A stretch of 37,500 nucleotides of DNA from Neocallimastix lanati (nom. inval.) (GCA_016946835.1 JACVTC010000015.1:1-37500); one strand, 5' to 3'; numbered from the stretch's first letter, positions 22,177 through 32,141 are shown. The notes: generated from the letters alone by a model not told the origin. Made by a program: numbers and translations.

Positions 22177-23220
22177 ATTAAAACTTTTAGATAATGGATT
22201 AAAACTAATATGTAAAGATCGATCAAAAGATATTGCGGTATTACCTAGTAATAAGAATTATACATTAACGAATAAAGAAAATTTAAGAAATGAAGATTTT
22301 TAAAATAATTATTATGGATATGAAAAGTCACACAATTGAATGGGCCTATGAACTAATAAAAAGATAAACATCATTAGAAAGTAAAGAATCAGTAAATATG
22401 TATAAAATACTTATAGCTAATAATTTTTACTACTTATGATCGATTATATTCTAAAACGGAAAAAAGACAAATTTATATATATATCTAATGATCATGGTAT
22501 ACAACTAATAGATAAATATTATCTTGCTCATGTATACCAAATGAATATAAATGAAACCGCTTTTTCTATAAATGAAAATGTTATTGTTAATAATATTAGA
22601 AATATGAAATTAGCATATGACAATAAAATAAATGCTTTATCATTATCTAATAAATTCAATAATTAAATATAGAAATATTATGGCTATATAAACTATGATA
22701 AATTAATATCCAATAATGAAAAAATGTAATACTGTTTATTCTCTTTCATCTATAGAAAAAAATAAACAATCATGGTTTCCAACTAACTTCTAATGGAAAA
22801 TTATATGGTTCATTCCAGTTAGAATTATTAAATTTTTTTTTTTTTTTATGTAATTTTAATGATAATTCGGTATATTGGGATGATGGTAATGGTAAGGTAT
22901 TATGGAAATATTCTTCAAATAATTCATCGAATTCTAAATCAGATGCATTTCGGTTATATAATAGATATTATAATAAATGTTTATACGCTGAACCTTATTT
23001 AAAAGAAATGATAACTTACGAAGATTGTAAAAAAAAAAAAAAAAGATAAATATAAGTGGCATTATGAAAATATTAATGGTGACACCTATTTCAAATCATC
23101 ATCTAAAGAAAATGTATGTATGAAAGTTATTAAAAATAGAATAGTAACAGGTAATTGTAACAAAAATGGTATTATGAAATATATCAAAACATCCAAATTT
23201 ATTAAAAATAATGAACCAGG
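20320..23220 (+). pseudogene. Large repetitive, lectin-like secreted protein gene, broken
   Basis: A long plus-strand stretch with coding-like composition in many frame-shifted pieces. Bases 20340-20585 encode a degenerate repeat of about 12-15 residues of the form Q-(T/M/V)-E-x-W-N, about six units. Bases 20659-20991 are open and rich in Ser, Thr, Gly and Tyr (GYSIRYTLGHGEAFT, EKGWSYGDSES). Near 21660-21770 is ELIIWDSLPGSLPFNVGS, reminiscent of a bulb-lectin-type repeat. From 22760 to 23200 segments such as GFQLTSNGKLYGSFQLE, KCLYAEPYLKEMITYEDCK and ENVCMKVIKNRIVTGNCNK resemble beta-trefoil (ricin-B-like) carbohydrate-binding repeats. These domain calls come from pattern only. Several breaks coincide with A or T runs (22141-22174, 22828-22848, 23029-23044), so some may be assembly errors. 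No catalytic domain was seen. Confidence 0.45.
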
Positions 23221-23372
23221 TTCTATCCTTGGTTGTTAGTCCTCGGACTATCATACATAAGGCTCCTGGTTCGCTACCACCCTTTGACCATTTTCCGGTT
23301 TTTCCTGAACAAAAGGTTTTACGGTAGATGGTGGTTAAAGTTTCCGTTTAAAGATAAGTATATCCCCCTCGC

Positions 23373-23692
23373 GGGAGAGTTGCATTTCGCCAAATTGCAT
23401 TTCGCCAAGTGGCGTAGTATTAAAATGTTGCATTTCCAAGTTGCATTTCGACAAGTGGAGTATTGATATAAATAAATGAATAAATAAAAAATTATTAATT
23501 CAAAATAACTTTTTTTTTAAAAATTGTTTTTATTCGATATGAATAATAATATTTAATTTTATTTATTTATAAATTTATTTATTTATTTATTTATTTCATA
23601 AATTTCAAATTTGGCGAAATGCCACATTTTTTAATACGCCACATGCTTTCAAAAAAAATTGGTGAAATGCATCCTGGCGAAATGCCCCACGG
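23373..23692 (-). mobile_element. MITE family C, copy 1 (reverse orientation)
   Basis: A 320-bp non-coding element that is the reverse complement of copies at 24766-25094 and 25645-26016. It starts GGGAGAGTTGCATTTCG and ends with CGAAATGCCCCAC. Both ends carry two or three copies of a TTGCATTTCGCCAA-like motif pointing inward, around an AT-rich core. No target-site duplication is visible. Its right end abuts MITE D. Confidence 0.75.
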
Positions 23693-23693
23693 G

Positions 23694-24222
23694 GAGAGCG
23701 CGTTTCGGAACCGCACGTGAATAGATATAAGCCACATGTTTTTTGAGATGGCGTATTATATATAAATTTTTTTATATAAATAAATAATTAAATAATAATT
23801 AAATAAATATTTTATTTTATAATAATTTCATAATTTAATATATATTTGATAATAAAAAATAAAAAATAAAAATAAAAAAATAAAAAAAATAAAAAAATAA
23901 AAAAACTTTATAATTAGAAAATAGTATAAAAAAAAATATTATTAAATATTATTATTAAATAATTAAATGAATAAATTTATAAATAAATAAAAATTTTCAG
24001 AATATGGCGAATGTAAATCATCATTTTTTTTGAAATATATCACATTTTAAATATTTTTAATAATTATTTTTTCAAAGAAATTATATGTGCCATTTTATTT
24101 TAATATTTTCAATATTATATTCATAAATAAAAATTTATAAAAAATAATATAAGCCACATTCCGAAATGAAAATTTATGTAAAAATTTTTAAAGCCACATT
24201 CCGAAACGCACCACCCTCCCCA
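23694..24222. mobile_element. MITE family D (related to C)
   Basis: About 510-530 bp bounded by a perfect 11-bp inverted repeat: GCGTTTCGGAA at 23700-23710 and TTCCGAAACGC at 24199-24209. Outside these are GGGGAGAG and the complementary-looking CACCACCCTCCCC. The interior is AT-rich, with repeated AAGCCACAT motifs near each end and no ORF. The end GGGGAGAGCGCGTTTCGG is a diverged version of family C's GGGAGAGTTGCATTTCG, so the two probably used the same transposase. Confidence 0.65.
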
Positions 24223-24462
24223 CACCTCTAGCACGTGACTCAATTGGGTTAGGTTACTCTAGCCTCTCGCTTTCTATAGGCACCGAAAAAGCATTCCGAG
24301 AAAAATCGTGCCAGAAAATTTCAGCAATAATATGTATGATTAGAGGGCCAAAGCTGAATAAACAGTAAGGAGGTCCATTAGGGACTATATCCACAAAATG
24401 TTGTGACTACCTTAATATTCTCATGTCTTGAGGGGGGGCAAAGGGGCGGTACACAACCGGAA

Positions 24463-24497
<35 letters not shown>

Positions 24498-24500
24498 AAA
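24223..24500. other. Unassigned higher-GC segment ending in poly(A)
   Basis: About 240 bp of unusually GC-rich DNA for this window (including GGGGGGGCAAAGGGGCGG) is followed by an A run at about 24466-24495. The arrangement could be the 3' end of a retroposed sequence such as a SINE or LINE tail. No tRNA-like A/B box pair or ORF was recognised and there is no second copy here. Confidence 0.35.
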
Positions 24501-24534
24501 AATAATGATAAATGTATTCAGTGGTATTGATGAT

Positions 24535-24710
24535 AAGGATGATCCAAATTCTCAATATTACATAAAGTTAAATAGTTGTGATAGACTTAATAATAAGCAG
24601 CAATGGGAATTAATATCTTTAGGATGATCCAAATTCTCAATATTACATAAAATTAAATAGTTGTGATAGACATAATAAAAAAGCAGCCATGGGAATTACT
24701 ATCTTATCTA
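24535..24710 (+). repeat. Tandem 88-bp duplication of a gene fragment
   Basis: Two units, about 24535-24622 and 24623-24710, share GATGATCCAAATTCTCAATA, a TTAAATAGTTGTGATAGAC block and an AGCAG-x-GGGAATTA block. The translation includes DDPNSQYYIKLNSCDRLNNK followed by QQWELISL. It is a fragment of an unidentified protein, and the second copy has drifted out of frame. Confidence 0.7.
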
Positions 24711-24765
24711 AAAAGATATTTTAAATAAATATTAATTAATAAATAGGGAAATAGGGTATTATCAA

Positions 24766-25094
24766 CGGGTGTGGGGCATTTCGCCAAATTGCATTTCACC
24801 AAATTTGAAAATTATGAAATAAATAAATAAATAAATCAATTTTTTTTTTTTTTTTTTTTTTTAGACTAGGAATAAACTTTATTTAATAATATTTTTTTTT
24901 AAAAAAAAAAAAGAAAATAAATCAATAAATAAATAAAATTAAATATTATTATTCATATCGGAAAAAAAAAATTTTAAAAAAAAAGTTATTTTGAATTAAT
25001 ATTTTTTTATTTATTTATTCATTTATTTATATCAATACTCCACTTGTCGAAATGCAACCTAGCGAAATGCAACTTGGGAAAATGCAACTCTCCC
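24766..25094 (+). mobile_element. MITE family C, copy 2, with 8-bp target-site duplication
   Basis: It runs from CGGGTGTGGGGCATTTCG to GAAATGCAACTCTCCC. The 8-bp sequence ATTATCAA is repeated exactly on both sides (24758-24765 and 25095-25102). Subterminal GCATTTCGCCAA-type motifs are inverted at the two ends, around an AT-rich core with long T and A runs. An 8-bp duplication with short terminal inverted repeats points to an hAT-superfamily MITE. No transposase is encoded. Confidence 0.8.
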
Positions 25095-25399
25095 ATTATC
25101 AATATAACATTCAAATTATACTTGAGTATTATACTAATGACGTATAATATTAATTACAAAAAAAATAATAATAATATAAAAAAAATAATAAATAAAAAAA
25201 ATAATAAATAAAAAAAATAATAAATAAAAAAAAAAGAAAAGAAAAAATTGTTTCAAAAAATTATAAAAAAAAAATAGATAATAGTTACTTAGAAAAAACG
25301 ACATTTAAAATTATATATTTAAAATTATTCAAAAAGCTTTTAAAATAAATAAAATCTATTATATTGTTTATATATTTCATTATTTTATAAAAAATGATA

Positions 25400-25534
25400 T
25401 ATAAATATCTACTATTACAATATGATAATGAATTTAATTTTATTATAAATAATGGTATTATCCATTCTTTATCTGGTTTTAATTTTTTAGATGATGCTTT
25501 AACATAACGTGGATCTTCTAGCTCACCACTAGTT
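25400..25534 (+). pseudogene. Fragment of a trypsin-like protease
   Basis: The stretch encodes KYLLLQYDNEFNFI, then GIIHSLSGFNFLDDAL, and after a frame change RGSSSSPLV. It matches the better-preserved fragment at 26590-26880, with the nucleophile motif altered from GTSGSP to GSSSSP. The unit-2 sequence then begins abruptly, making a hybrid frame with the next fragment. Confidence 0.55.
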
Positions 25535-26280
25535 AATAGTTGTGATAGACATAATAAAAAAGCAGCCATGGGAATTACTATCTTATCTAAAAAGATATTT
25601 TAAATAAATATTAATTAATAAATAGGGAAATAGGGTATTATCAACGGGTGTGGTGCATTTCGCCAAATTGCATTTCGCCAATTTTTTTGAAAGCATGTGG
25701 CGTTTTAAAAAGATGTTGGCATTTCGCCAAATTTGAAAATTATGAAATAAATAAATAAATAAATCAATTTTTTTTTTTTTTTTTTTTTAGACTAGGAATA
25801 AACTTTATTTAATAATATTTTTTTTTAAAAAAAAAAAAGAAAATAAATCAATAAATAAATAAAATTAAATATTATTATTCCTATCGAATAAAAACAATTT
25901 TAAAAAATTTTTAATAAAAAAAAAAGTTATTTTGAATTAATATTTATTTATTTATTCATTTATTTATATCAATACTCTACTTGTCGAAATGCAACTTGTC
26001 GAAATGCAACTCTCCCATTATCAACATAGCATTCCAATTATATTTAAGTATTATACTAATGACGTATAATATTACAAAAAAAAATAATAATAATAATAAT
26101 AAAAAAAATAATAAATAAAAAAAAAAAAGAAAAAAAAAGAAAAAATTTTTTCAAAATTTATAAATAAAAAAAAAAAAAATTAAATAATCATTACTTAGAA
26201 AATACGATTTTTAAAATTATATATTTAAAATTATTCAAGTAAATTTTAAAATTTATTTTATAAAAAATGATATATAAATG
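25535..26280 (+). repeat. Tandem duplication, unit 2
   Basis: Copy of 24656-25407, including the MITE and its flanking target-site duplication. Homology ends at about 26280, after TTTATAAAAAATGATATATA. Small substitutions and homopolymer length changes separate it from unit 1. Confidence 0.8.
25645..26016 (+). mobile_element. MITE family C, copy 3, with 8-bp target-site duplication
   Basis: It is flanked by ATTATCAA at 25637-25644 and 26017-26024, exactly as in copy 2, because the segment was duplicated after insertion. It is longer than copy 2 by a ~40-bp block near the left end (an extra GCATTTCGCCAA motif plus GAAAGCATGTGGCG) that also occurs in copy 1, so copy 2 has lost it. Confidence 0.8.
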
Positions 26281-26589
26281 TATAAATATATAAATATAAA
26301 AAATATAATATCGGTGTACAAGGATGTATATGATGTTGTTGTTGCAGTCATAATGGTAAATAGAGTTAGAGCAATTGGGAAAAAAATTATCAATTTCTTC
26401 CGAAACTATAAAAGACACTCATCAAAAAGAATTTTATTGTCACTTTAAAAATCATATTAATTTATAATTTCCTTTACCTTTTCTTTATCAACATTAATTT
26501 TATTGGCATCATTAATAAAATGATGCATTAATAGAAAAAATTAACCCTGCCTTACCTTAGTCCTATTCAAATAAATTGCGAAATAAATG

Positions 26590-26880
26590 ATCCAATATAT
26601 CTATTATTACAAAATCATAATAAATTTAATTTTAATATAAATAAAGGTATTTTCCATTCTTTATCTGATTTTAATTATTTAAATGATGCTTTTAACACAA
26701 CGTGGAACCTCTGGCTCACCACTAGTTAGAATTGAAAACAATCAATTAAAAGCTATAGGTATCCATAAAGCTAAAAAAAAAAAAAAAAAAAAAAAAACTA
26801 TTAATGAACTTGGTAAAATAAACATTGCTACAAATATTAATAATGTTGTCTATGCCATCCAAACCTATTATAATAAATAA
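26590..26880 (+). pseudogene. Trypsin-like serine protease, C-terminal part
   Basis: The plus strand reads QINCEINDPIYLLLQNHNKF, then KGIFHSLSDFNYLNDAF. After a frame change near 26690 it reads TQRGTSGSPLVRIENNQLKA and IGIHKAK. GTSGSPL is the serine-nucleophile motif of chymotrypsin-fold peptidases, and the following V-R-x-E-N-x-x-L-x-A-I-G-I-H strand fits that fold. An A run at 26774-26796 and the stop at 26878 follow. The His and Asp of the triad are not identifiable, although YDVVVAVI near 26325-26350 might be the Asp strand. The gene is truncated and broken and appears as at least two partial copies in this neighbourhood. Confidence 0.6.
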
Positions 26881-26939
26881 ATATAAAAAAATAAAATTAA
26901 TACTTATACAATAGATTTAAATGTAAAAGTTTTGACTAA

Positions 26940-27285
26940 AATTGAAAACAGATGAATAACAAAATCATGAGTTAAGAAGAACGAATTATCTCTCACTATA
27001 TCTAGGACCAAATTATGAAACTTTCCTAATTTTATTTTATAAGAGTAATTATGGATGGTATTGGACAATTGAAAAACACGAAAATGAAAATGATATTAAA
27101 AATAGCCCTTCATTTTATCATAAAGAAAATAAAGACAATATTATTAAAAAAAATTAAAATCAAATGAATGGTTTATCATTAAGCCAAAATATAATTATGA
27201 GTTAACCATTTATAATAAATATTATAAAATACATCCTTATAAATATAAATTTCTTATTCAATGGCTTTCATCAATATATTAAGTT
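26940..27285 (+). pseudogene. Unidentified broken gene fragment
   Basis: Coding-like composition on the plus strand, with YETFLILFYKSNYGWYWTIE, then ENENDIKNSPSFYHKENK. After a frame break at the A run near 27147 it reads SNEWFIIKPKYNYELTIYN and YKFLIQWLSSIY before a stop. The aromatic, beta-strand-like pattern resembles the broken lectin-like gene at 20320-23220, but no family was recognised. Confidence 0.4.
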
Positions 27286-27301
27286 CTTTCATATGGAATA
27301 C

Positions 27302-27306
27302 AAAAA

Positions 27307-27337
<31 letters not shown>

Positions 27338-27342
27338 ATAGA
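27302..27342. repeat. (AAAT)n microsatellite
   Basis: About ten AAAT units. A matching (TTTA)n run occurs at about 27842-27890. Confidence 0.9.
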
Positions 27343-27548
27343 ATATACTAATGGTTTTTTATTATTAATATTTATTATTATTATAATTATTTATTTTTTT
27401 AATTATTTATTATTATTATTTATTATTATATTATTATATTATTATTATTATTATTATTATTTCTTAATATTTAATTTCTAGTTTTTTAAATTTAGTTTTT
27501 TAAATTAAAATTATAATTATGTTCATACTCATAATTTTAAATAATACT

Positions 27549-27549
<1 letters not shown>

Positions 27550-27632
<83 letters not shown>
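27550..27632. repeat. (AAT)n microsatellite
   Basis: About 26-27 uninterrupted AAT units. A 64-codon frame across it is simply a poly-Asn reading of the repeat and is not counted as a gene. (ATT)-type runs also lie at about 27391-27462. Confidence 0.95.
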
Positions 27633-27840
27633 TATGTATATATATATTTTATTTTAACAATAATTGTAAATATATATATTTTACTTTTATGTATATTTTC
27701 ATTGCTTATATAAATGTTTTTTCTTTTTTTTTTTATTTTTATGTTTAATTTATTTGTATATTATTTTACGTTTTTTAAATTTTGTTTATCAATTTTTTTA
27801 AATACTTTTATTTATATATATCTATATATTTATTTTGTTT

Positions 27841-27880
<40 letters not shown>

Positions 27881-27887
<7 letters not shown>

Positions 27888-28550
27888 TAATTTTTTCGGG
27901 TAGTTGATTTGCAACAAAATTTATTTAATAATATTATTGTGACGAAAATAACAATAACTATAAATATTAGACCAAAAAAAAAAAACATAATCAATATATG
28001 GTGTTTTATCTGGTGAATCATCACAAATATGGTATTCATTACAAAAAAAAAAGGGGTGAACATTCCTTATTACTTTTACATTTTTCTAAAGCAGGTTTTC
28101 TACATTTCATTTCAGTATTATCTGTATTTAATAAACAAACACCAGTAGTAATTTTTTTTCATTGGCAATACAAGTTATTATTAATGCATTTATTACTAAA
28201 ACAGTTACTATCTTCTACACAAAAACGTGTAAAACATTTTTTCAATTTGACGTACTTCTTCTGGACATGATTCTATAATTAAATCAGTAGTATTGGAAAA
28301 TTTATAATTATCAATGGTAATGTTGCCTATCAAAAGACATTTTATCAGGCATGGACATCATGCATTTATTGTCATGACAATAATAGACATAATTACAAAC
28401 GCCTTGGAAACAAGCATTATTTTCACAATCATTATTTCCTTTAAAAGGTTGAGGTTTTATTTTTAGTACTTCCTCTTTACTTAAAATTATACAGGAAATA
28501 CCGATAGGAATAATTGCAAATATAAATAATTGATAATAATTAAAATTTTA
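27881..28550 (-). pseudogene. Cysteine-rich secreted or single-pass membrane protein, frame-broken
   Basis: Read on the minus strand, an apparent signal peptide (FNYYQLFIFAIIPIGISCII, ~28545-28480) leads into Cys-rich modules: NDCENNACFQGVCNYVYYC, CFTRFCVEDSNCFSNKCINN, and ALEKCKSNKECSPLFF followed by CNEYHICDDSP. A hydrophobic helix (LIFIVIVIFVTIILL) and a short basic tail ending before 27881 complete it. The C-x5-C-x4-C spacing and the N-C-x-S-N-K-C repeats suggest a disulphide-rich ectodomain anchored in the membrane. The frame changes at least four times, several at A or T runs of 6-10 bases (near 28042-28052 and 28150-28160), so assembly error is a real alternative to pseudogenisation. 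The family is not named with certainty. Confidence 0.6.
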
Positions 28551-29055
28551 ACATTTTTTTTTTTTTTTTATAAATTATAAATTAATGTTATTTATTATTA
28601 AATTTCAATTTTTTTTTTTTAAACTTTTTTTTTTTTTACATTTAATTATAATAAATTATATAATATAATATAATATAATATATTTATTTCCATTATTCAT
28701 TATTATTTTTAATTTTTTTGCTGTTGTTTTTTTTTTAAATGAAAGATTCAAATAATTCTTATTATTATTATTACACAAATCTAAATAACTCTAAATAATA
28801 TAAAATTAATATAAGAAAATAAATAAATGTATCAAAGGTATTAAATAATGTAAATAATGTATAAATTCATAAATATCATATGTTATATTGATTATAGTTT
28901 TAAATAATATTAACATGATTAATATTATTTTTTCTTAATAATTTTAATTAATAGTTTTCATGGCTTTTAGTATAAATATTTAAATAATAAATTTATATAT
29001 ATACAAATTTCAATTATAAAATAAAATATAAATATAATAAAAAATACAAATTATT
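28551..29055. other. AT-rich intergenic DNA
   Basis: Homopolymers and short AT repeats only. No frame or motif recognised. Confidence 0.6.
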
Positions 29056-29125
29056 AAAATATTTCTTTATTAACTATTCACTAATTATTAAAATAATTAG
29101 TGAATAGTTAATAAAGAAATATTTT
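29056..29125. repeat. Near-perfect 70-nt palindrome
   Basis: Arm 29056-29089 (34 nt) is exactly complementary to arm 29092-29125, with only two A residues between them. Arms of this length and perfection can extrude as a cruciform or hairpin. They lie in otherwise featureless AT-rich DNA and are followed by AAAT-type repeats (29146-29232). Confidence 0.9.
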
Positions 29126-29299
29126 TTATATAATAAATAATAAATAATAAATAAATAAATAAATAAATTAATAAATTAATGAATAAATAAATAAATTAAT
29201 AAATTAATAAATAAATAAATAAATAAATAAACTCTAATGAAATAAAATATATATCTTGAATTCAATATAGTAAAGAATATGAGTTATGTTATTTTATAA

Positions 29300-29600
29300 T
29301 TTAATATTTTTAACAATTTATTTTTTCTATTGTTTTTTAATTGAATATTTTAAATAATTTATTTTATACCATTTATATTATAACTAATTATATTTAATAA
29401 TAATTTATACCTTTATTACTGAATAAATAAATGTTTTTAAATTTATTTTTCTTTTTTCTATTAATTTTAACTGAATGTTTCATACAATTGAATATTTATA
29501 ACAATATCTTTTTTCCATTGTTTTTTAATCGAACGCTTTAAACAACTGAATATTTTTAACAATATATTTTTTCTTTTTTCTATTGTCTTTTAATTGAACG
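29300..29600. repeat. Degenerate tandem repeats (~75-80 bp)
   Basis: Imperfect units share GAATATTTTTAACAAT followed by a T-rich block and TTCTATTGTTTTTTAATTGAA. Three to four copies can be followed, each drifting. No coding content. Confidence 0.55.
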
Positions 29601-29855
29601 TTTTTTCGTGGCTTTTTTTTTTTTTTTTTTTTTTTTATTTATTAAATAATAATGGAATATTTATAACAATTTATTTATTATTCTTATTTAAATTTAAATA
29701 AAATTATGACATCAATAATATATCAATAATATTCATATTAAAATAATTTTTTAATATTAAAAATTTGTATAAAATTTTTAATATAAATAGCGATAAAAAA
29801 AAGTTTTCTTAAAATTTAAATTTCTAGAAATTTAATAAATAATAATCTTGTTATC

Positions 29856-30430
29856 ATGTATTTTTTAAAAATTATTTTAATTTTAAATTTTGTAGTAGAT
29901 AATTTATGTGGAAATTTGAATAATTGTAAAAGTTATTATAAAGTTGGAAAAAAAAAAAGAAACTATCTATGATATTTCTTTTAAATTTAAATTACCATTA
30001 TCATTTATTAAATATTTAAATAAAGGTTTAGACTTATAAATTAAGAATAATAATTTTGTCTGTATTAAAGGAGATATAGATTATATTAAATTTTATAAAT
30101 GAATCAGGTAATTAGTTTTATGTTTTACTAATAAAATATTAATTTTTTTTTTTACTTAAATTAATTAAGAATTTTAATGAAGATCTTTGTGTATTTTTAT
30201 TTTAATATCAACATCTGTTATACAATTTATACATGTATTTGTATGTAGTATAACTGGAAGATATACATTATTATTAAGTGTATTGTTCTTGTAATATAAC
30301 TTATGGTTATGTAAGAATTTATGTATTTTACTTATTTAAATTTATGTTCATATAGGAGACTATTTCAATCCAAATCATGTAATTACAGCTTCTTTCTATA
30401 AATATCTAAAATTACTGTTCCTTTTAATTA
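29856..30430 (+). pseudogene. LysM-domain secreted protein remnant with introns
   Basis: ATG at 29856 opens a signal peptide (MYFLKIILILNFVVDNLCG). The following region, CKSYYKVG then, after an A-run frameshift near 29948-29957, ETIYDISFKFKLPLSFIKYL, NKGLDL, a TAA, and IKNNNFVCIKGD, matches the LysM pattern (Y-x-V-x-x-G-E-T-I-x-x-I-x-x-x-F, then a C near the end). LysM modules bind chitin or peptidoglycan oligosaccharides outside the cell. Likely introns run GT-AG at 30108-30169 and about 30312-30355. Splicing the latter gives CNITYGYGDYFNPNHVITAS, which does not identify a second domain with confidence. The in-frame stop and frame changes argue for a broken gene. Confidence 0.6.
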
Positions 30431-30630
30431 TTTTCTTTTTTATTATTTTTTATGAAATTGAATTGTAGTTATAATAATTAGAATTAGTGAAACAAAGAAT
30501 AGTGTTATTATCATCGTGTTTTATCATAGAGTGGATTTTAAGTGACATTTTTTCTTTACATCGAGATTTTATTATTAATTATACATTATTATTCATTACA
30601 GGCTTTTTAATTTTTTATTTATTTGTTATA

Positions 30631-30673
<43 letters not shown>

Positions 30674-31225
30674 CAATTTAAGCATTATATCATTTTTTTT
30701 ATCTACATTTTATATTTATTAATTCCTTTTTAGATTAGTGCTATGGCAAACCTAAATTAAATTCAACTGGTATGAACAAGTATTTCAATCGTGGAAGTCG
30801 CTGCTATGGTATATTCTAGTATCCAAATTATGTTTAATATTTGTTGGAGGTATTAGATCATGGATAGAACCTCAGTTATGAAAATTTCTTAATGAAAAGT
30901 TTAGTGGTTTAATTGATTCTATTATTTCAATAAAATACACAAACAATTTGGTGATACTTTCTTTCGTATAAAAGTAAAATTCACTCTGATGCAATCAAAG
31001 AAATTTTGTAAGGATTTGGAAAAGAGTAATTCACTTATTACGGCTTCTTGCTAAAGTTAGGAATTTTACTACAAAAAGATCTTTCTTCAGATGAACTTGT
31101 GGAAAAAATTCACTGTTTCCGCTAATAGTATTGCAGAAGATCTTAGCATTATTTCAGTTCCTTCTCCTAAAAAACTATTTGAAATATCAAAGTCTATTTT
31201 TTATCTTTAAGGGAAAAAATAGTAT
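30431..31225 (+). other. Possible decayed gene downstream of the LysM remnant
   Basis: After AT-rich sequence and a ~34-nt T run (30633-30669), the plus strand at 30730-31210 has coding-like composition in broken frames. Examples are CYGKPKLNSTGMNKYFNRGS, then IRSWIEPQL, FGDTFFRIKVKF and SIAEDLSIISVPSPKKLFE. It could be the continuation of the LysM gene or a separate gene. The family is not recognised. Confidence 0.3.
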
Positions 31226-31698
31226 TTCATATTATTGATATATAAATATATATTTATTTTAGAAATTTAGAAATTTTAAAATTTTAATTTTCAATTATAA
31301 AAACTTTATTTATAAAAAATAAAGTTTTTTTTTTTTTTTTTTTACTTAGCAAATATATTAATATATTATTAAAAAAAATTTAAATATAAATATTAAAAAA
31401 AAAAAATTTAATAAAATTTTTTTATTATCTTTATTATCTTTTAATGACAAGAGAAAATAAAATAATTTTATAATTAATAAAATAAAAATAAAAATCTTTT
31501 ATGATTTAATGCTTTATTTATTATAAAATAAACTTTTTTTCTTTTTATAAAAAAAAAAAATTAAATATATATATTATTATTATAAAATAAATATAATTTT
31601 TTTTTTTTTTTTTTTTTTAAATATAAACTTTTTATACAATAACTTTACAATCCATCAAAACGTTCATAAAAAAAAAATATTTTAGTATTTCAAATTAA

Positions 31699-31797
<99 letters not shown>

Positions 31798-31857
31798 AGA
31801 AATTTATTTAATTATTAATTATTCATACATTTATTTATTTATTATAAAATATTATAT
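31226..31857. other. AT-rich DNA with a long (ATT)n microsatellite
   Basis: Homopolymeric T and A runs, then (ATT)n at about 31697-31796 with a single interruption. No gene. It ends at the LTR of the copia element. Confidence 0.8.
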
Positions 31858-32130
31858 TGACGAAAGTCGCGAATTTTCGTCTAAAGAATAAACAAATATT
31901 TTTATATAAACTATATTATTATTTCACGTGAATAAACAAGAATAAAGAGATTATTTACATGCGCATGATAAATTTAATGATTTACATTTAATTATGTATT
32001 AACATAAATAATGTTAATTTACATTTTAAGTTTAGTTTTTACATAAATATTTATGATTTATATTTTCTATTATTTAATTATAAACTTAAATTGTTAAGTT
32101 TATTTATTTATATTATTTAATACTTTAACA
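31858..32130 (-). mobile_element. 3' LTR of the copia element
   Basis: On the minus strand it runs from TGTTAAAG (ending at 32130) to CTTTCGTCA (at 31858), about 273 bp, with TG...CA ends and an imperfect TG-AAAG / CTTT-CA inverted repeat. Next to the left end GACGAAA and TTTCGTC can form a hairpin (31859-31882). The target-site duplication cannot be checked because the other LTR is outside the window. Confidence 0.7.
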
Positions 32131-32141
32131 CTCCCCCTCAA
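32131..32141 (-). other. Polypurine tract of the copia element
   Basis: On the minus strand TTGAGGGGGAG directly precedes the LTR's TGTTAAAG. It is overlapped or immediately preceded by the stop region of the RT frame, as usual for compact copia elements. Confidence 0.75.

Larger units (their letters stand above)
24656..25534 (+). repeat. 879-bp tandem duplication, unit 1
   Basis: It starts AATAGTTGTGATAGACATAA. It carries MITE C copy 2, an AT-rich stretch, and a protease-like gene fragment at its right end (25408-25534). Unit 2 begins with the same sequence at 25535, an offset of 879 bp. Homology to unit 2 runs to about 25407. Confidence 0.8.

Noticed and set aside
21984-22226. 80-codon minus-strand ORF containing a poly-Phe run
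   Set aside because: The Phe run is the complement of an A homopolymer in the broken plus-strand lectin-like gene.
23220-23345. Possible tRNA or tRNA-derived SINE (GGTTCG near 23276)
   Set aside because: No A box, acceptor stem or cloverleaf could be formed on either strand.
27519-27713. 64-codon ORF with a long Asn tract
   Set aside because: It is only the translation of an (AAT)n microsatellite.
30487-30681. 64-codon hydrophobic ORF
   Set aside because: It ends in a poly-Phe run from a T homopolymer and has no recognisable domain or conserved context.
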